Part shown: piece by piece, positions 56,186-64,000 of the stretch
Numbering within the stretch: the stretch's first letter is position 1
Layout of the letters: every line of letters begins with the position of its first letter
Source of the DNA: Pseudomonadota bacterium
GTDB taxonomy: Bacteria; Pseudomonadota; Gammaproteobacteria; Burkholderiales; SG8-39
Assembly (NCBI GenBank): GCA_947455195.1
Contig: CANGMI010000007.1
Location: 338,875 to 402,874, forward strand
DNA length: 64,000 nt
Direction of reading: 5' to 3'
The notes under the pieces: generated by a model
Databases searched by the model: none
Seen by the model: the letters and a program-made list of their open reading frames with translations, nothing else
What the model was told of the DNA's origin: nothing
Program-made: the position numbers and the translations under genes

Positions 56186-57775
56186 CTAATCGACTGCGCG
56201 GGTGACGCGCACGACTTCCTCGAGCGTGGTCTCACCGGCAGCGACCCAACGCAGGCCATCCTCGCGCAGGCCGGCGAGTCCGAGGTCGACCGCCTGCGCA
56301 CGCAAGGCGCGCTCCGATTCGCCGCCATGAACCAGTGCCCGCGTTGCCTCATCGACCACGAGCAGTTCGTAGATGCCGGTTCGACCGCGATACCCGCTGT
56401 GACCGCAGTGCTCGCAGCCCGCCGCGTGACCCACCAGGCGATTGCCCCAGTCGGCTGGCAGGAGGGCGCGCTCGACGGCTGTCGGTTCGCCCAGGGTGCG
56501 GCAGGTCGGGCAGAGCCTTCGTACCAGGCGCTGGGCCAGAACTCCCAGCAGCGACGAGGACAGCAGGAAGGGCTCGATGCCCATATCGATCAGTCGGGTG
56601 ACCGCGCCGATGGCGTCGTTGGTGTGCAATGTCGCCAGCACCAGATGGCCGGTGAGGCTGGCCTGCACGGCGATGCGCGCCGTTTCGATGTCGCGAATCT
56701 CACCGATCATCACGACATCGGGATCCTGACGCAGAATCGCCCGCAGGGCGCGGGCGAAGGTCATGTCGATACCCGGGTTCACCTGCGTCTGGCCGACCCC
56801 CTCGAGGTCGTACTCGATCGGGTCTTCGACGGTCATGATGTTCAGTCGTGCCGAATCGATGCGCGAGAGCGCGGCATAGAGCGTGGTGGTCTTGCCTGAT
56901 CCGGTCGGCCCGGTCACGAGCACGATGCCATGGGGTTGCGAAATCAGCGCCCCGACGCGATCGCGATCGCGCGCGCTCATCCCGAGGCTTTCGAAATCGA
57001 GTCGCCCCGCCTGCTTGTCGAGCAGACGCATCACCACCCGCTCGCCGTGTCCGGTGGGGAGCGTCGACACCCGCACGTCGACACTGCGACCGGCCAGGCG
57101 CAGCGTGATCCGCCCGTCCTGCGGCAGGCGTCGCTCGGCGATATCCAGGCTTGCCATCACCTTCACGCGCGAAACGATGGCGGCGTGCAGGGCACGAGGC
57201 GGTGCCAGTACGTCACGCAGCACGCCATCGATGCGAAAGCGAACCGCCGATGCCGTCTCGAAGACCTCGATGTGGATGTCGGACGCGCGCTCTCGCAGGG
57301 CCTGCGTGAGCAGTACGTTGATGAATCGGATGAGCGGTGCGTCGTCTTCCGATTCGAGCAGGTCGGTAGCCTGGGGCAGTTCGTCCGCCAGGTTGCGCAG
57401 GTCGATCGTTTCGCTCAGGTCGTCGAAGAGACTGGCGGCCTGGGTACCCTCGCGGCTGTAGGCGAGCGCGAGGTGACGCTCGAACTGTTCGGCGCTGACC
57501 AGAAGCGGCCGCACCGGCGCGGCCAGGACGCGACGCGCCTCGGCGAGTGTCAGTGCGGTCACGCCCGACCGCGCCCAGAGTTCGATGGCGCCCTCGTGCC
57601 TGCGTGCCGCGATGAGACCGCCGGCGCGTGCGAACGCGTAAGGCAGGAGGCGTGCGACCCGCGGGTCGAGCCCCCCCTCTGAAACGATGGCCAGACGGTT
57701 CGATGCACCAGCCATGTCCAGATCGAAAATGGTCGGGGGCGTTTCCGTGCGCACGTCGTTCCTTGCCTGCGACAT
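56186..57775 (-). CDS. gspE: Type II secretion ATPase GspE
   Basis: 529 residues. The C-terminal ATPase has Walker [11 protein letters not shown], Walker B with the Asp and His boxes ([23 protein letters not shown]), and a tetracysteine zinc site (CPTC and CEHC). The N-terminal domain, which docks to GspL, is present. It overlaps gspD by ATGA. It powers pseudopilus assembly in type II secretion. Confidence 0.96.
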   Translation of the reverse strand: MSQARNDVRTETPPTIFDLDMAGASNRLAIVSEGGLDPRVARLLPYAFARAGGLIAARRHEGAIELWARSGVTALTLAEARRVLAAPVRPLLVSAEQFERHLALAYSREGTQAASLFDDLSETIDLRNLADELPQATDLLESEDDAPLIRFINVLLTQALRERASDIHIEVFETASAVRFRIDGVLRDVLAPPRALHAAIVSRVKVMASLDIAERRLPQDGRITLRLAGRSVDVRVSTLPTGHGERVVMRLLDKQAGRLDFESLGMSARDRDRVGALISQPHGIVLVTGPTGSGKTTTLYAALSRIDSARLNIMTVEDPIEYDLEGVGQTQVNPGIDMTFARALRAILRQDPDVVMIGEIRDIETARIAVQASLTGHLVLATLHTNDAIGAVTRLIDMGIEPFLLSSSLLGVLAQRLVRRLCPTCRTLGEPTAVERALLPADWGNRLVGHAAGCEHCGHSGYRGRTGIYELLVVDEATRALVHGGESERALRAQAVDLGLAGLREDGLRWVAAGETTLEEVVRVTRAVD

Positions 57776-60093
57776 CAGGGGTTTGTCGTGCCGCTGGGGC
57801 GCATCCCGAATCCACTTTGCGGCTGTGGGGGCGGCATGTCGGGCAGCAGGATGTTGCGACCGGGTTGTTGTCCTTGCTGTACGCCGCGAATGAAGTCGTA
57901 GCGCTCGTTGGAGATCGCACTCGAGGCTTCGCCATCGCGCAGGACCACCGGCCGCAGGAAGATCATGAGGTTGGTCTTCTTGCGCTCGCGGGCGTCGTAG
58001 CGAAAGAGATTGCCGATGATCGGAATCGAGCCCAGCAGCGGGACTGCCTGCAGGTTGTTGCTCACCGAGTCCTCGATCAACCCCCCGATGACGATGATCT
58101 TGCCGTCATCGACCAGCACCGTCGATTCGATCGAGCGCTTGTTCGTGATGATGCCCTGGGCGGTGTTGACCGTCGAGGCGACGATGGTCGAGACCTCTTC
58201 GTAGAGTTGCAGTTTCACCGCCCCCCCTTGCGTGACCTGCGGTCGCACCCGCAACTGCAGGCCGACGTCACGTCGATCAACCGTGGTAAAGGGGTTGGTG
58301 GAGCCGCTGGCCGCCGTGGTGTAGGTGCCCGTGACGATCGGAATGTTCTGTCCGACCACGATCTTGGCTTCCTCGTTGTCGAGTGCGAGGAGCGAGGGCG
58401 TGGAAAGAATGTTGGTGTTGGTGTCGCCTTCGAGCGCACGCGCGAGCATGCCCAGGTTGAGCAGGCTGGCGCCGTTGATGCTCACCGTGCCGTTCATCAC
58501 GCCAAGACTGAATCCCGGACCGACCGAGGTGGGATTCTGGGCGACTCCCAGGATGCTGGCGCCGCTGCCGACCGTGAAATTGGTACCGCCCAGCAGTTGT
58601 GTTCCATTGGTGCCCCCGCCGGTGAGGTGTTGCCACTGGATGCCGAATTCGGCGGCCTTGTCGCTTGTGACCTCGACGATCAGTGCCTCGATGTAGATCT
58701 GGGCTCGGCGCGCATCAAGTTGTTCGATGACGCTACGCAACTGGTTGTAGAGATAGTCGGGGGCAATGATCACGAGCGAATTGAGGTCGGGATAGGCCTG
58801 TACCGTAGCCCCGCCCGCCGTGAAGCCGCTGGGCTGGGCGCCTGTCTGCGCCTGCCCGAAACTCGCGCTCGGGCCTCCGCTCAGTCCCGGTGCCTGCGCT
58901 GCACCGGCCTGTGAAAGGCCACCACCCGGAGTCCCCAGCCCGCCGCCCGTCGCAGCCGGTTGAGCACCGGGAGAACCAAATCCCCCCTGGCCAAACGGGG
59001 TACTGCTGCCGGGCGTTGCGTTGCGGGCCGACGGTTGACCCGTCAGCAGTGTGCGCAGCGCTTCCGCCATGCGGGTTGCTTCGGCGTTTCGCAGATAGAC
59101 CACGTGCAGGTTGCCCAGGCTGCCGGTCGGTACATCGATGGCTTCGACCAGTTCGCGAATACGTGCCACGAGCGGTGGGTTGAACGAGCGGATGAAGAGC
59201 GTATTGGCGCGGGGCTCGGCACTCACCAGTACGCGTTCGTTCGGGTTGCCGCCGGTGGCACCCGGAGGGGTCCCCGGCTGGGGGGGCGCGCCGAACGGCG
59301 CTGCGCCGCCCGTGTTCGTGCGCACCTCGGGCATCAGTCGCGCAATCGTCTGCACGACATCGAGCACGGAGGCATGGCGCAGGCGCAACGTGATCAGTTC
59401 GCCCGGATTGGGCTGGTCGATGCTGGCGATGAGGCGCCTGATGCGGGCGATGTTGTCGGCATAATCGGTGATGACGAGCGTGTTGGTGGCCGGAAACGCG
59501 TTGATCACGTTGTTCGGGGTCACCAACGGGCGCAGCGTGGTCACCACCTGTTGCGCCTGTTCGAACTCGAGCTTGAAGATCTCGGTGACGATCTGGTCCG
59601 TACGACCTTCGCTGGCACGGGCGCTGTCACCGCGAAACTTGGCTTCGGCCTCCGGAATGATGCGCAGCATGTCTCCCTCGGCACCAGCTGCGGTGAAGCC
59701 CTGGGCGCGCAGCGCCGCGAGCAGTACATCGAGCACCATGGCTTTCGGCACCGGCTGCGGCGCGATCAGATTGACCGTTCCGCTCACTCGCGGATCGATG
59801 AGGATGTTGCGCCCGGTGATGTCGGAGACGGCCCGGATCACGGCCTGGATGTCGGCGTTGACGAAGTTGAGAGAGACGGCATCGGTGCCCGGCCGTGAGC
59901 CCGCAGCGGTCGCAGCGGTGCCAGCCACGAGGCTCGTGGCCGATGCCGTGCCGACGGATGGGCGATCCTGCGCTGCGGCCCCACCGCCTGCGCCCATGGC
60001 CATGCAAGCGAGCAGCATCAGGAGGCTGCCGGCAAGCCGGATACGGTCAGGATGCGTACATGGTGTCATGGTGGTGATCGGTTGGTCGTTCAC
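57775..60093 (-). CDS. gspD: Type II secretion secretin GspD
   Basis: 772 residues (a start at ATG 60069 is also possible). A signal peptide ends near GGAAAQ. The N0 domain begins at [19 protein letters not shown] (about 73), followed by N1-N3. A glycine/proline-rich insert of about 65 residues lies within N3 (near 365-430). The secretin domain follows, ending with [15 protein letters not shown] and a short tail. It forms the outer-membrane channel. No pilotin gene is visible. Confidence 0.95.
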   Translation of the reverse strand: MNDQPITTMTPCTHPDRIRLAGSLLMLLACMAMGAGGGAAAQDRPSVGTASATSLVAGTAATAAGSRPGTDAVSLNFVNADIQAVIRAVSDITGRNILIDPRVSGTVNLIAPQPVPKAMVLDVLLAALRAQGFTAAGAEGDMLRIIPEAEAKFRGDSARASEGRTDQIVTEIFKLEFEQAQQVVTTLRPLVTPNNVINAFPATNTLVITDYADNIARIRRLIASIDQPNPGELITLRLRHASVLDVVQTIARLMPEVRTNTGGAAPFGAPPQPGTPPGATGGNPNERVLVSAEPRANTLFIRSFNPPLVARIRELVEAIDVPTGSLGNLHVVYLRNAEATRMAEALRTLLTGQPSARNATPGSSTPFGQGGFGSPGAQPAATGGGLGTPGGGLSQAGAAQAPGLSGGPSASFGQAQTGAQPSGFTAGGATVQAYPDLNSLVIIAPDYLYNQLRSVIEQLDARRAQIYIEALIVEVTSDKAAEFGIQWQHLTGGGTNGTQLLGGTNFTVGSGASILGVAQNPTSVGPGFSLGVMNGTVSINGASLLNLGMLARALEGDTNTNILSTPSLLALDNEEAKIVVGQNIPIVTGTYTTAASGSTNPFTTVDRRDVGLQLRVRPQVTQGGAVKLQLYEEVSTIVASTVNTAQGIITNKRSIESTVLVDDGKIIVIGGLIEDSVSNNLQAVPLLGSIPIIGNLFRYDARERKKTNLMIFLRPVVLRDGEASSAISNERYDFIRGVQQGQQPGRNILLPDMPPPQPQSGFGMRPSGTTNP

Positions 60094-60139
60094 GGTTCGA
60101 GCCGGGTGTGGGGGGACGATATCACGCGTCTATGGCAGT

Positions 60140-61000
60140 TCATGCGAGGCGAGAGGGGGCTCGCCGGGGCGCCTGTCCCGAATCAAGTGCCCTCTGCCGC
60201 GGCGGGGCGAGGGCGCTGGTTGGCGGGGTCGTGCTCGCGCGCCCCGGAATCTGGCGCGGTATCGGGCCGGGCGCACCCGGCATGGCGGGTGGCAATCCAC
60301 CCGGACTGACGCCCGGGTTGATGCTGGACGGCTGCGGCAGATTCGGCTGGAAACCTGGCGGCATGCCGGGTGGCAATCCTTGTGGGATGCCCATGCCCGG
60401 GGGTAGCCCGGGGGGCACCATGCCAGGCTGTGGTTGCAGCCCGGGCGGTGGTGGCAGATTGCGCGCAGCCAGACCCGGCGTGCCGATACGGCTTGCGCGC
60501 TCTTCCAGTTCGAGGCGTTCGGTTCGGCCACCGCGTCGCACGATGGCGTGATCGGGGTGGACCTCGAGCAGCGTCACTCCGGGGGCGATATCGCCGCCCG
60601 TGAGTACCCAGGCATCGGTACCCCCTTGCGCGATGATGGCCCCGCCGGGGCGGGCGCCCGAACGGGCGACGACGCCCTTCAGTCGCATGTCGCCAGGGGT
60701 GACGGTGGCGGGTGGATCGTCTCGGTTGGCCAGCAAACCGAAAGGGGCTGCGGCAATGACTCGCTCGGCCAGTTCAGTCGCGGGCTGCCCACTCGCGCCC
60801 GCTGCTGCGCGGGTGGCCGGGCGCCGCGCCACGGGGGCGCTGCTCAATGTCCAGTACCAGGTCATCGCGAGCCAGCCGGCGATGATCAGCGCCAGGCCGA
60901 CGAGCCGACGCGCGGTGCGAACCGACCGGGCACGCTCACTGGCGTCGCTCGACCGGTTCGATTCGCGCTGCAGGGTTTCCTCCAGGCGGGTGATGCTCAT
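60140..61000 (-). CDS. gspC: Type II secretion protein GspC with Pro/Gly-rich tail
   Basis: 286 residues from ATG 61000. A cytoplasmic N-terminus and one membrane helix (about 34-52) precede a periplasmic HR domain (about 85-160), with FGLLANRDDP and LKGVVA-like strands typical of GspC. No PDZ domain follows. Instead the last 115 or so residues are a Pro/Gly/Met-rich segment with repeated PPGM / GLPPGM units. GspC links the inner platform to the secretin N0 domain. It overlaps gspN by four bases. Confidence 0.82.
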   Translation of the reverse strand: MSITRLEETLQRESNRSSDASERARSVRTARRLVGLALIIAGWLAMTWYWTLSSAPVARRPATRAAAGASGQPATELAERVIAAAPFGLLANRDDPPATVTPGDMRLKGVVARSGARPGGAIIAQGGTDAWVLTGGDIAPGVTLLEVHPDHAIVRRGGRTERLELEERASRIGTPGLAARNLPPPPGLQPQPGMVPPGLPPGMGIPQGLPPGMPPGFQPNLPQPSSINPGVSPGGLPPAMPGAPGPIPRQIPGRASTTPPTSALAPPRQRALDSGQAPRRAPSRLA

Positions 61001-61791
61001 CGGCGTTCTCCCGAACCCGGTCCACCGGCGCCGACTGGCCACGCCAGACGCACGCTGCCGTCTGCTTGCGGCACGCCAAAACTGGCCAGCCCACCCGTCA
61101 GACGCTCTCGCTCCGGCCCATCCGCACGAACTTCGCCCAGAAACCGGAAGCCGCCAGCCATCTGGGCCTGCCCGCGACCGGCGAGACGCACCGCGCCACG
61201 CAGCGTGCTCGCCACGAAATCGACCCCATCCGGTGTACCAGTGAGCGCAATGAGGTAGTCACCCATGGCCCCCAGGCGAGTCGAGCGGGTGTCGAGGACC
61301 CGGATGCTCGCCTCGCCCTTCACCTGTCCGTGGTCGAGTGCAAGCGCGGGCGTGTCGATCTGCACGTCGGCAGCAGGCCCGATCGCTGCCAGTGCCGGAA
61401 TCTGGCTTGCAATCACGCCGGCGGCCAGGTGCAGGCCCTGGGTGCGAAGGGTGATGCTGCCGGGTTCGAGCGTGATGCCGATCTCGCCGTTCAGTTCCGC
61501 CGATGCGCTCGAGATTCGTGCCAGCAGTCGTCCAGCCCATATCTCGGAGACCCCGATCTGCCAGGCGATGCCTGGCAGGCGCAAGGTGGCGGCGGGGGTG
61601 CGCACGACCAGATCGGCCGAGCCCGACCAGAGCGTGCCGCCAGGGTTGTCAAGGGTCACCCGCTCCTCGCCCAGGAGCTTGAGGGCGGTGCCCGCCAATC
61701 GAGCCGGCCCGTGTGTCACGGTCGCGAGCAAGGCCCCGATCAGGAGGCAACCGGGGTAGACAAGCGTGAGCCGAACGCGTCGCGATGCCAT
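60997..61791 (-). CDS. gspN: Type II secretion protein GspN
   Basis: 264 residues from ATG 61791, placed directly after gspM; the frame is open upstream only within gspM. One N-terminal membrane anchor is followed by a beta-rich periplasmic domain with GTLWSGSADLVV and LPGIAWQI, family-typical phrases. GspN is a non-universal accessory of type II secretion systems, common in Burkholderiales. It overlaps gspC by ATGA. Confidence 0.88.
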   Translation of the reverse strand: MASRRVRLTLVYPGCLLIGALLATVTHGPARLAGTALKLLGEERVTLDNPGGTLWSGSADLVVRTPAATLRLPGIAWQIGVSEIWAGRLLARISSASAELNGEIGITLEPGSITLRTQGLHLAAGVIASQIPALAAIGPAADVQIDTPALALDHGQVKGEASIRVLDTRSTRLGAMGDYLIALTGTPDGVDFVASTLRGAVRLAGRGQAQMAGGFRFLGEVRADGPERERLTGGLASFGVPQADGSVRLAWPVGAGGPGSGERR

Positions 61792-61792
61792 C

Positions 61793-62410
61793 TCAGCGCC
61801 CGCCTGCCGGGGGGGTGACCGGAGGGGACGAAGCCGATGCAGCCTCGCCGGTCTCGGGACGTCGCGATGTCGTGCCCGATGCAGGGCGTGCAAGGTTGGC
61901 TGGCGCGAGGAGCAGTCGCTCCACCTTCACCTTGCCCTCACCGGCCACGCTCAGTTGGAGGGCCTCGACTCGATAGCCGTCGTCGGCTGCGAGCGCGGCA
62001 ATCCAGCGCATCAGGCTCTGAAAGGGCACCGCGCCCATTCTCACCAGCACGCGCTCGCCCGTTGCTGAATCGACCCGTGGTGACTCGGCACCCGACAGCG
62101 CGCGCGCTGCACTCGCCTCGATGCTTGCCTGGGGCGAGCGACCGCTGCTGCGGCGCTGCGTGGCCGCACTCGCGGGCAATCGCTCCAGTCCTGTGGCCTG
62201 GGCCGCGAAACGCGCCGCTTCATCGCGGGCGAGGGGCAGGGCCTCACGCAATCGCGCATGCCTGTCCATCAGTGGATCCCACAGGTATTGCCAGGCCATC
62301 AGTATCGCGACCACACCAGTACCCAGTCTGAGCATCCGTTGTTCGCCGGGTGTTCGCGCGCGAAACCAGTCGGTGGCACTTGATGCCGTCGCAACGAGCG
62401 ATGGCATCAT
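61793..62410 (-). CDS. gspM: Type II secretion protein GspM
   Basis: 205 residues: a short cytoplasmic N-terminus, one membrane helix (about 28-44), then a coiled region and a ferredoxin-like periplasmic domain (VRMGAVPFQSLMRWIAAL...VEALQLS). The C-terminal 30 residues are Ser/Pro/Thr-rich. GspM pairs with GspL. It overlaps gspL by four bases. Confidence 0.88.
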   Translation of the reverse strand: MMPSLVATASSATDWFRARTPGEQRMLRLGTGVVAILMAWQYLWDPLMDRHARLREALPLARDEAARFAAQATGLERLPASAATQRRSSGRSPQASIEASAARALSGAESPRVDSATGERVLVRMGAVPFQSLMRWIAALAADDGYRVEALQLSVAGEGKVKVERLLLAPANLARPASGTTSRRPETGEAASASSPPVTPPAGGR

Positions 62411-63810
62411 GGCGCAGCGACCACGCGGATCGTTGCCGTGGTGCGGCCTGTGGGCGTGCGGCCCGGTGCGGCCCCGGCCGGCGGCGCAACCACGCCGACA
62501 TGATCTACCGTTGCCCGAAAACCCTCGGCCTTGAGCGTTGATTCGATGGTGTCAAGGGAAGTGCCGGGGGCGAAGCTCAGTTCGAGCGTCAGTACGCCGG
62601 GTTCGAAGCGAACCGCGCTTGCTTGCGCGCCCGTTGCCGCGATCGGGTTGGCCATGTGGGCCAGCAGCGTGAGAAAGTCGTCACGGGCTGCCACCCCTGA
62701 TCCGCCCGATCGGGCTTCGTAGAGGCGGCGCATCTGAAGGACCGGGTCGGCGATGGCCCGGGTTTCCGGAAACATCTGGCGAAAGCGTGCTTCCATGCCG
62801 TCGCGCAGTTGCGTGATCTCGCGCGCCATGCGCCAGTTGTCGATCGCCGTCAGCGCCAGGTGTCCGACGAGGACGGCGCCCATGACGGCGGCGGCTCCCC
62901 GGTAGGCGCCGAGCCACGCGCCGTTGCGGGCCGGTCGCCGATTCAGGCCGGCAGCCAGGTTGAGCCCACGGCCCGCCCGAAGCGCGGGCGGCCATGGCGT
63001 CCAGACACCCGCGTCAGTAACCGGTAGGGCCAGTCGTTGAGCCCACGCCGCGACCTCTGGCGTGCAAATCCCGGCGGCGGAGAAGATGCGCAGTTCGGCG
63101 GGTGGCTTGCCGGCCGCGCGGCGTTCGCTGACGAGCAATTGAAGCGCGAGCGGAACATCGTGCGGGGCGGGCGATCGTTCATCGGCGGCGAGCGACGCGC
63201 CGCTCATCGTGTCGCCCGTGCCATCCAGCGGCAATGATTCGAAGCCCCCGAGGTGGACGAATCCGCCGTGGGGCTGGCGCACCACCGACCAGATGCCCGG
63301 CCCCTGCGAGGCGAGATGCTCGACGTCCGAGGTTACCCGCAGCGGCGTGATCCCCTCCAGCGCAAGGCTGTCGAGTACGCCCGAGAGCCAGGCGCGCTCG
63401 ACGATCGCGAGCACGGTATGGCCGTCAGTCGTGTCGGGCGCGCCCAGCGGGGTCACGACCACCGTGTCGGGCGCCACCGCCAGCATGTCTTCAACGGCGT
63501 GGCCAAGCACCTGCGGCTGGCGCGCTGCACGCCCCACAGGCAGTCTCGTGCGCACGGTCAGGACCCGGCTGCCCGGGATGACCAGCAGACAGTCGCGAGC
63601 GCGGGGCACCGCTTCGAGCATCCCGCTGGCACTGCCAGTCTGTGTACCGCTTCGCCAGGTCCAGTGCAGTGTTGCTGGCGTGCCATCCGCGGCGGGCGCC
63701 GGCCAGTCGTCGGGCAGGTGAATCTGGACGCAATCGAGTCGCGCGGGCAGGTTCGACGCGCTTGCGGGCAGCGGTTCGGCGGTCGGTACGGGTTGTCCGG
63801 GCGGGCTCAT
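62407..63810 (-). CDS. gspL: Type II secretion protein GspL
   Basis: 467 residues. A cytoplasmic actin-like domain (about 25-290, including LLVIPGSRVLTVRTRLP and QVLGHAVEDMLAVAPD) is followed by one membrane helix near 305-325 and a periplasmic ferredoxin-like domain. GspL recruits GspE to the membrane. It precedes gspM, and a partial gene lies 85 bases upstream. Confidence 0.9.
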   Translation of the reverse strand: MSPPGQPVPTAEPLPASASNLPARLDCVQIHLPDDWPAPAADGTPATLHWTWRSGTQTGSASGMLEAVPRARDCLLVIPGSRVLTVRTRLPVGRAARQPQVLGHAVEDMLAVAPDTVVVTPLGAPDTTDGHTVLAIVERAWLSGVLDSLALEGITPLRVTSDVEHLASQGPGIWSVVRQPHGGFVHLGGFESLPLDGTGDTMSGASLAADERSPAPHDVPLALQLLVSERRAAGKPPAELRIFSAAGICTPEVAAWAQRLALPVTDAGVWTPWPPALRAGRGLNLAAGLNRRPARNGAWLGAYRGAAAVMGAVLVGHLALTAIDNWRMAREITQLRDGMEARFRQMFPETRAIADPVLQMRRLYEARSGGSGVAARDDFLTLLAHMANPIAATGAQASAVRFEPGVLTLELSFAPGTSLDTIESTLKAEGFRATVDHVGVVAPPAGAAPGRTPTGRTTATIRVVAAP

Positions 63811-63895
63811 GCCGATCGAGGGGGGAGGCTGGAGGCGGTGTTGATGAGGAGGGACGGCAGGTGTCGGTCAGGGGCGGAAGGTGACTGGGCTCTGC

Positions 63896-64000
63896 TCAGA
63901 GCGGTTCTTCATGAAAGGTGACGACCCGTGGCCATGCCGCGGGTTGCGCGCTGGTTGTCTGGGCGCCGCTGCGGGCGAGTATGGCATGCCAGGCAATGCG
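63896..64000 (-). CDS. C-terminal end of an upstream gsp gene, probably gspK (partial)
   Basis: On the - strand the frame is open from the window edge to a TGA at 63896-63898, giving 34 residues that end RVVTFHEEPL. The start lies beyond base 64000. In gsp operons gspK normally precedes gspL, and a pattern of basic, Trp-containing residues near the end fits GspK C-termini, but the fragment is too short for a firm call. The 85 bases to gspL hold no visible signal. Confidence 0.5.
   Translation of the reverse strand, partial: RIAWHAILARSGAQTTSAQPAAWPRVVTFHEEPL

Noticed and set aside
57628-58914. Open frame opposite gspE/gspD
   Set aside because: It spans the junction of two well-supported gsp genes and shows no motif or ribosome site.

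Overview
The window (about 65% GC, densely coded, no tRNA, rRNA, CRISPR array or insertion sequence seen) looks like chromosome from a bacteriochlorophyll-making purple betaproteobacterium, probably Burkholderiales. Evidence: a bch/puh photosynthesis cluster; an oxygen-dependent cyclase (AcsF), which suits an aerobic or microaerobic phototroph; two TctC/Bug periplasmic binding proteins; a urt-ure urea cluster; and the uvrA / MFS / ssb neighbourhood typical of that order. The order is inferred from gene content and was not tested by a tree.

Layout. (1) 1-9581, + strand: end of bchL, then bchM-lhaA-puhA-puhB-puhC-acsF-puhE-bchI-bchD. These cover magnesium chelation, methylation and ring cyclisation on the way to bacteriochlorophyll, plus the reaction-centre H subunit and its assembly factors. 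Most junctions overlap (ATGA, GTGA or TTGA). (2) 9607-10797: an SPFH/stomatin protein and a very short NfeD-like membrane protein. (3) 10869-22537: a urea module. A strong sigma-54 promoter with an upstream NtrC-type site precedes urtABCDE (urea ABC importer) and ureDABCEF (urease and accessory genes). ureG lies beyond an inverted glutathione peroxidase gene. (4) 22633-25452: a fumarylacetoacetate hydrolase-family gene, then, divergently, two tandem secreted paralogues with six matching cysteines that I cannot assign to a known family. A perfect 20-bp palindrome lies in the intergenic region. (5) 25461-34095, - strand: a branched-chain-amino-acid-type ABC transporter running into genes for an alpha/beta hydrolase, a luciferase-like flavin oxidoreductase, a two-domain extradiol dioxygenase-like protein and an S1/P1 nuclease. 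This resembles an uptake-plus-ring-cleavage operon. (6) 34211-39768: an MFS transporter, a TctC plus diiron protein pair, and a phosphotransacetylase/acetate kinase pair. (7) 39765-49967: YgiQ-type radical SAM protein, gamma-glutamyltransferase-like enzyme, TPP-dependent enzyme, gltIJKL amino-acid importer and a second TctC protein. Two intergenic regions between divergent genes hold clear inverted repeats. (8) 50065-54925: uvrA, an MFS transporter and ssb. (9) 54960-64000, - strand: type II secretion genes gspL-M-N-C-D-E-F, entered from a partial gene at the right edge that is probably gspK.

The regions most worth following up are the six-cysteine secreted pair, the transporter/ring-cleavage operon, the sigma-54/NtrC control region of the urea module, and the inverted repeats between divergent genes. 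Start codons were chosen from overlaps, spacing and family N-termini. Several starts are GTG or TTG. There is no gene-free stretch above 300 bases; the longest (23353-23648) is described.
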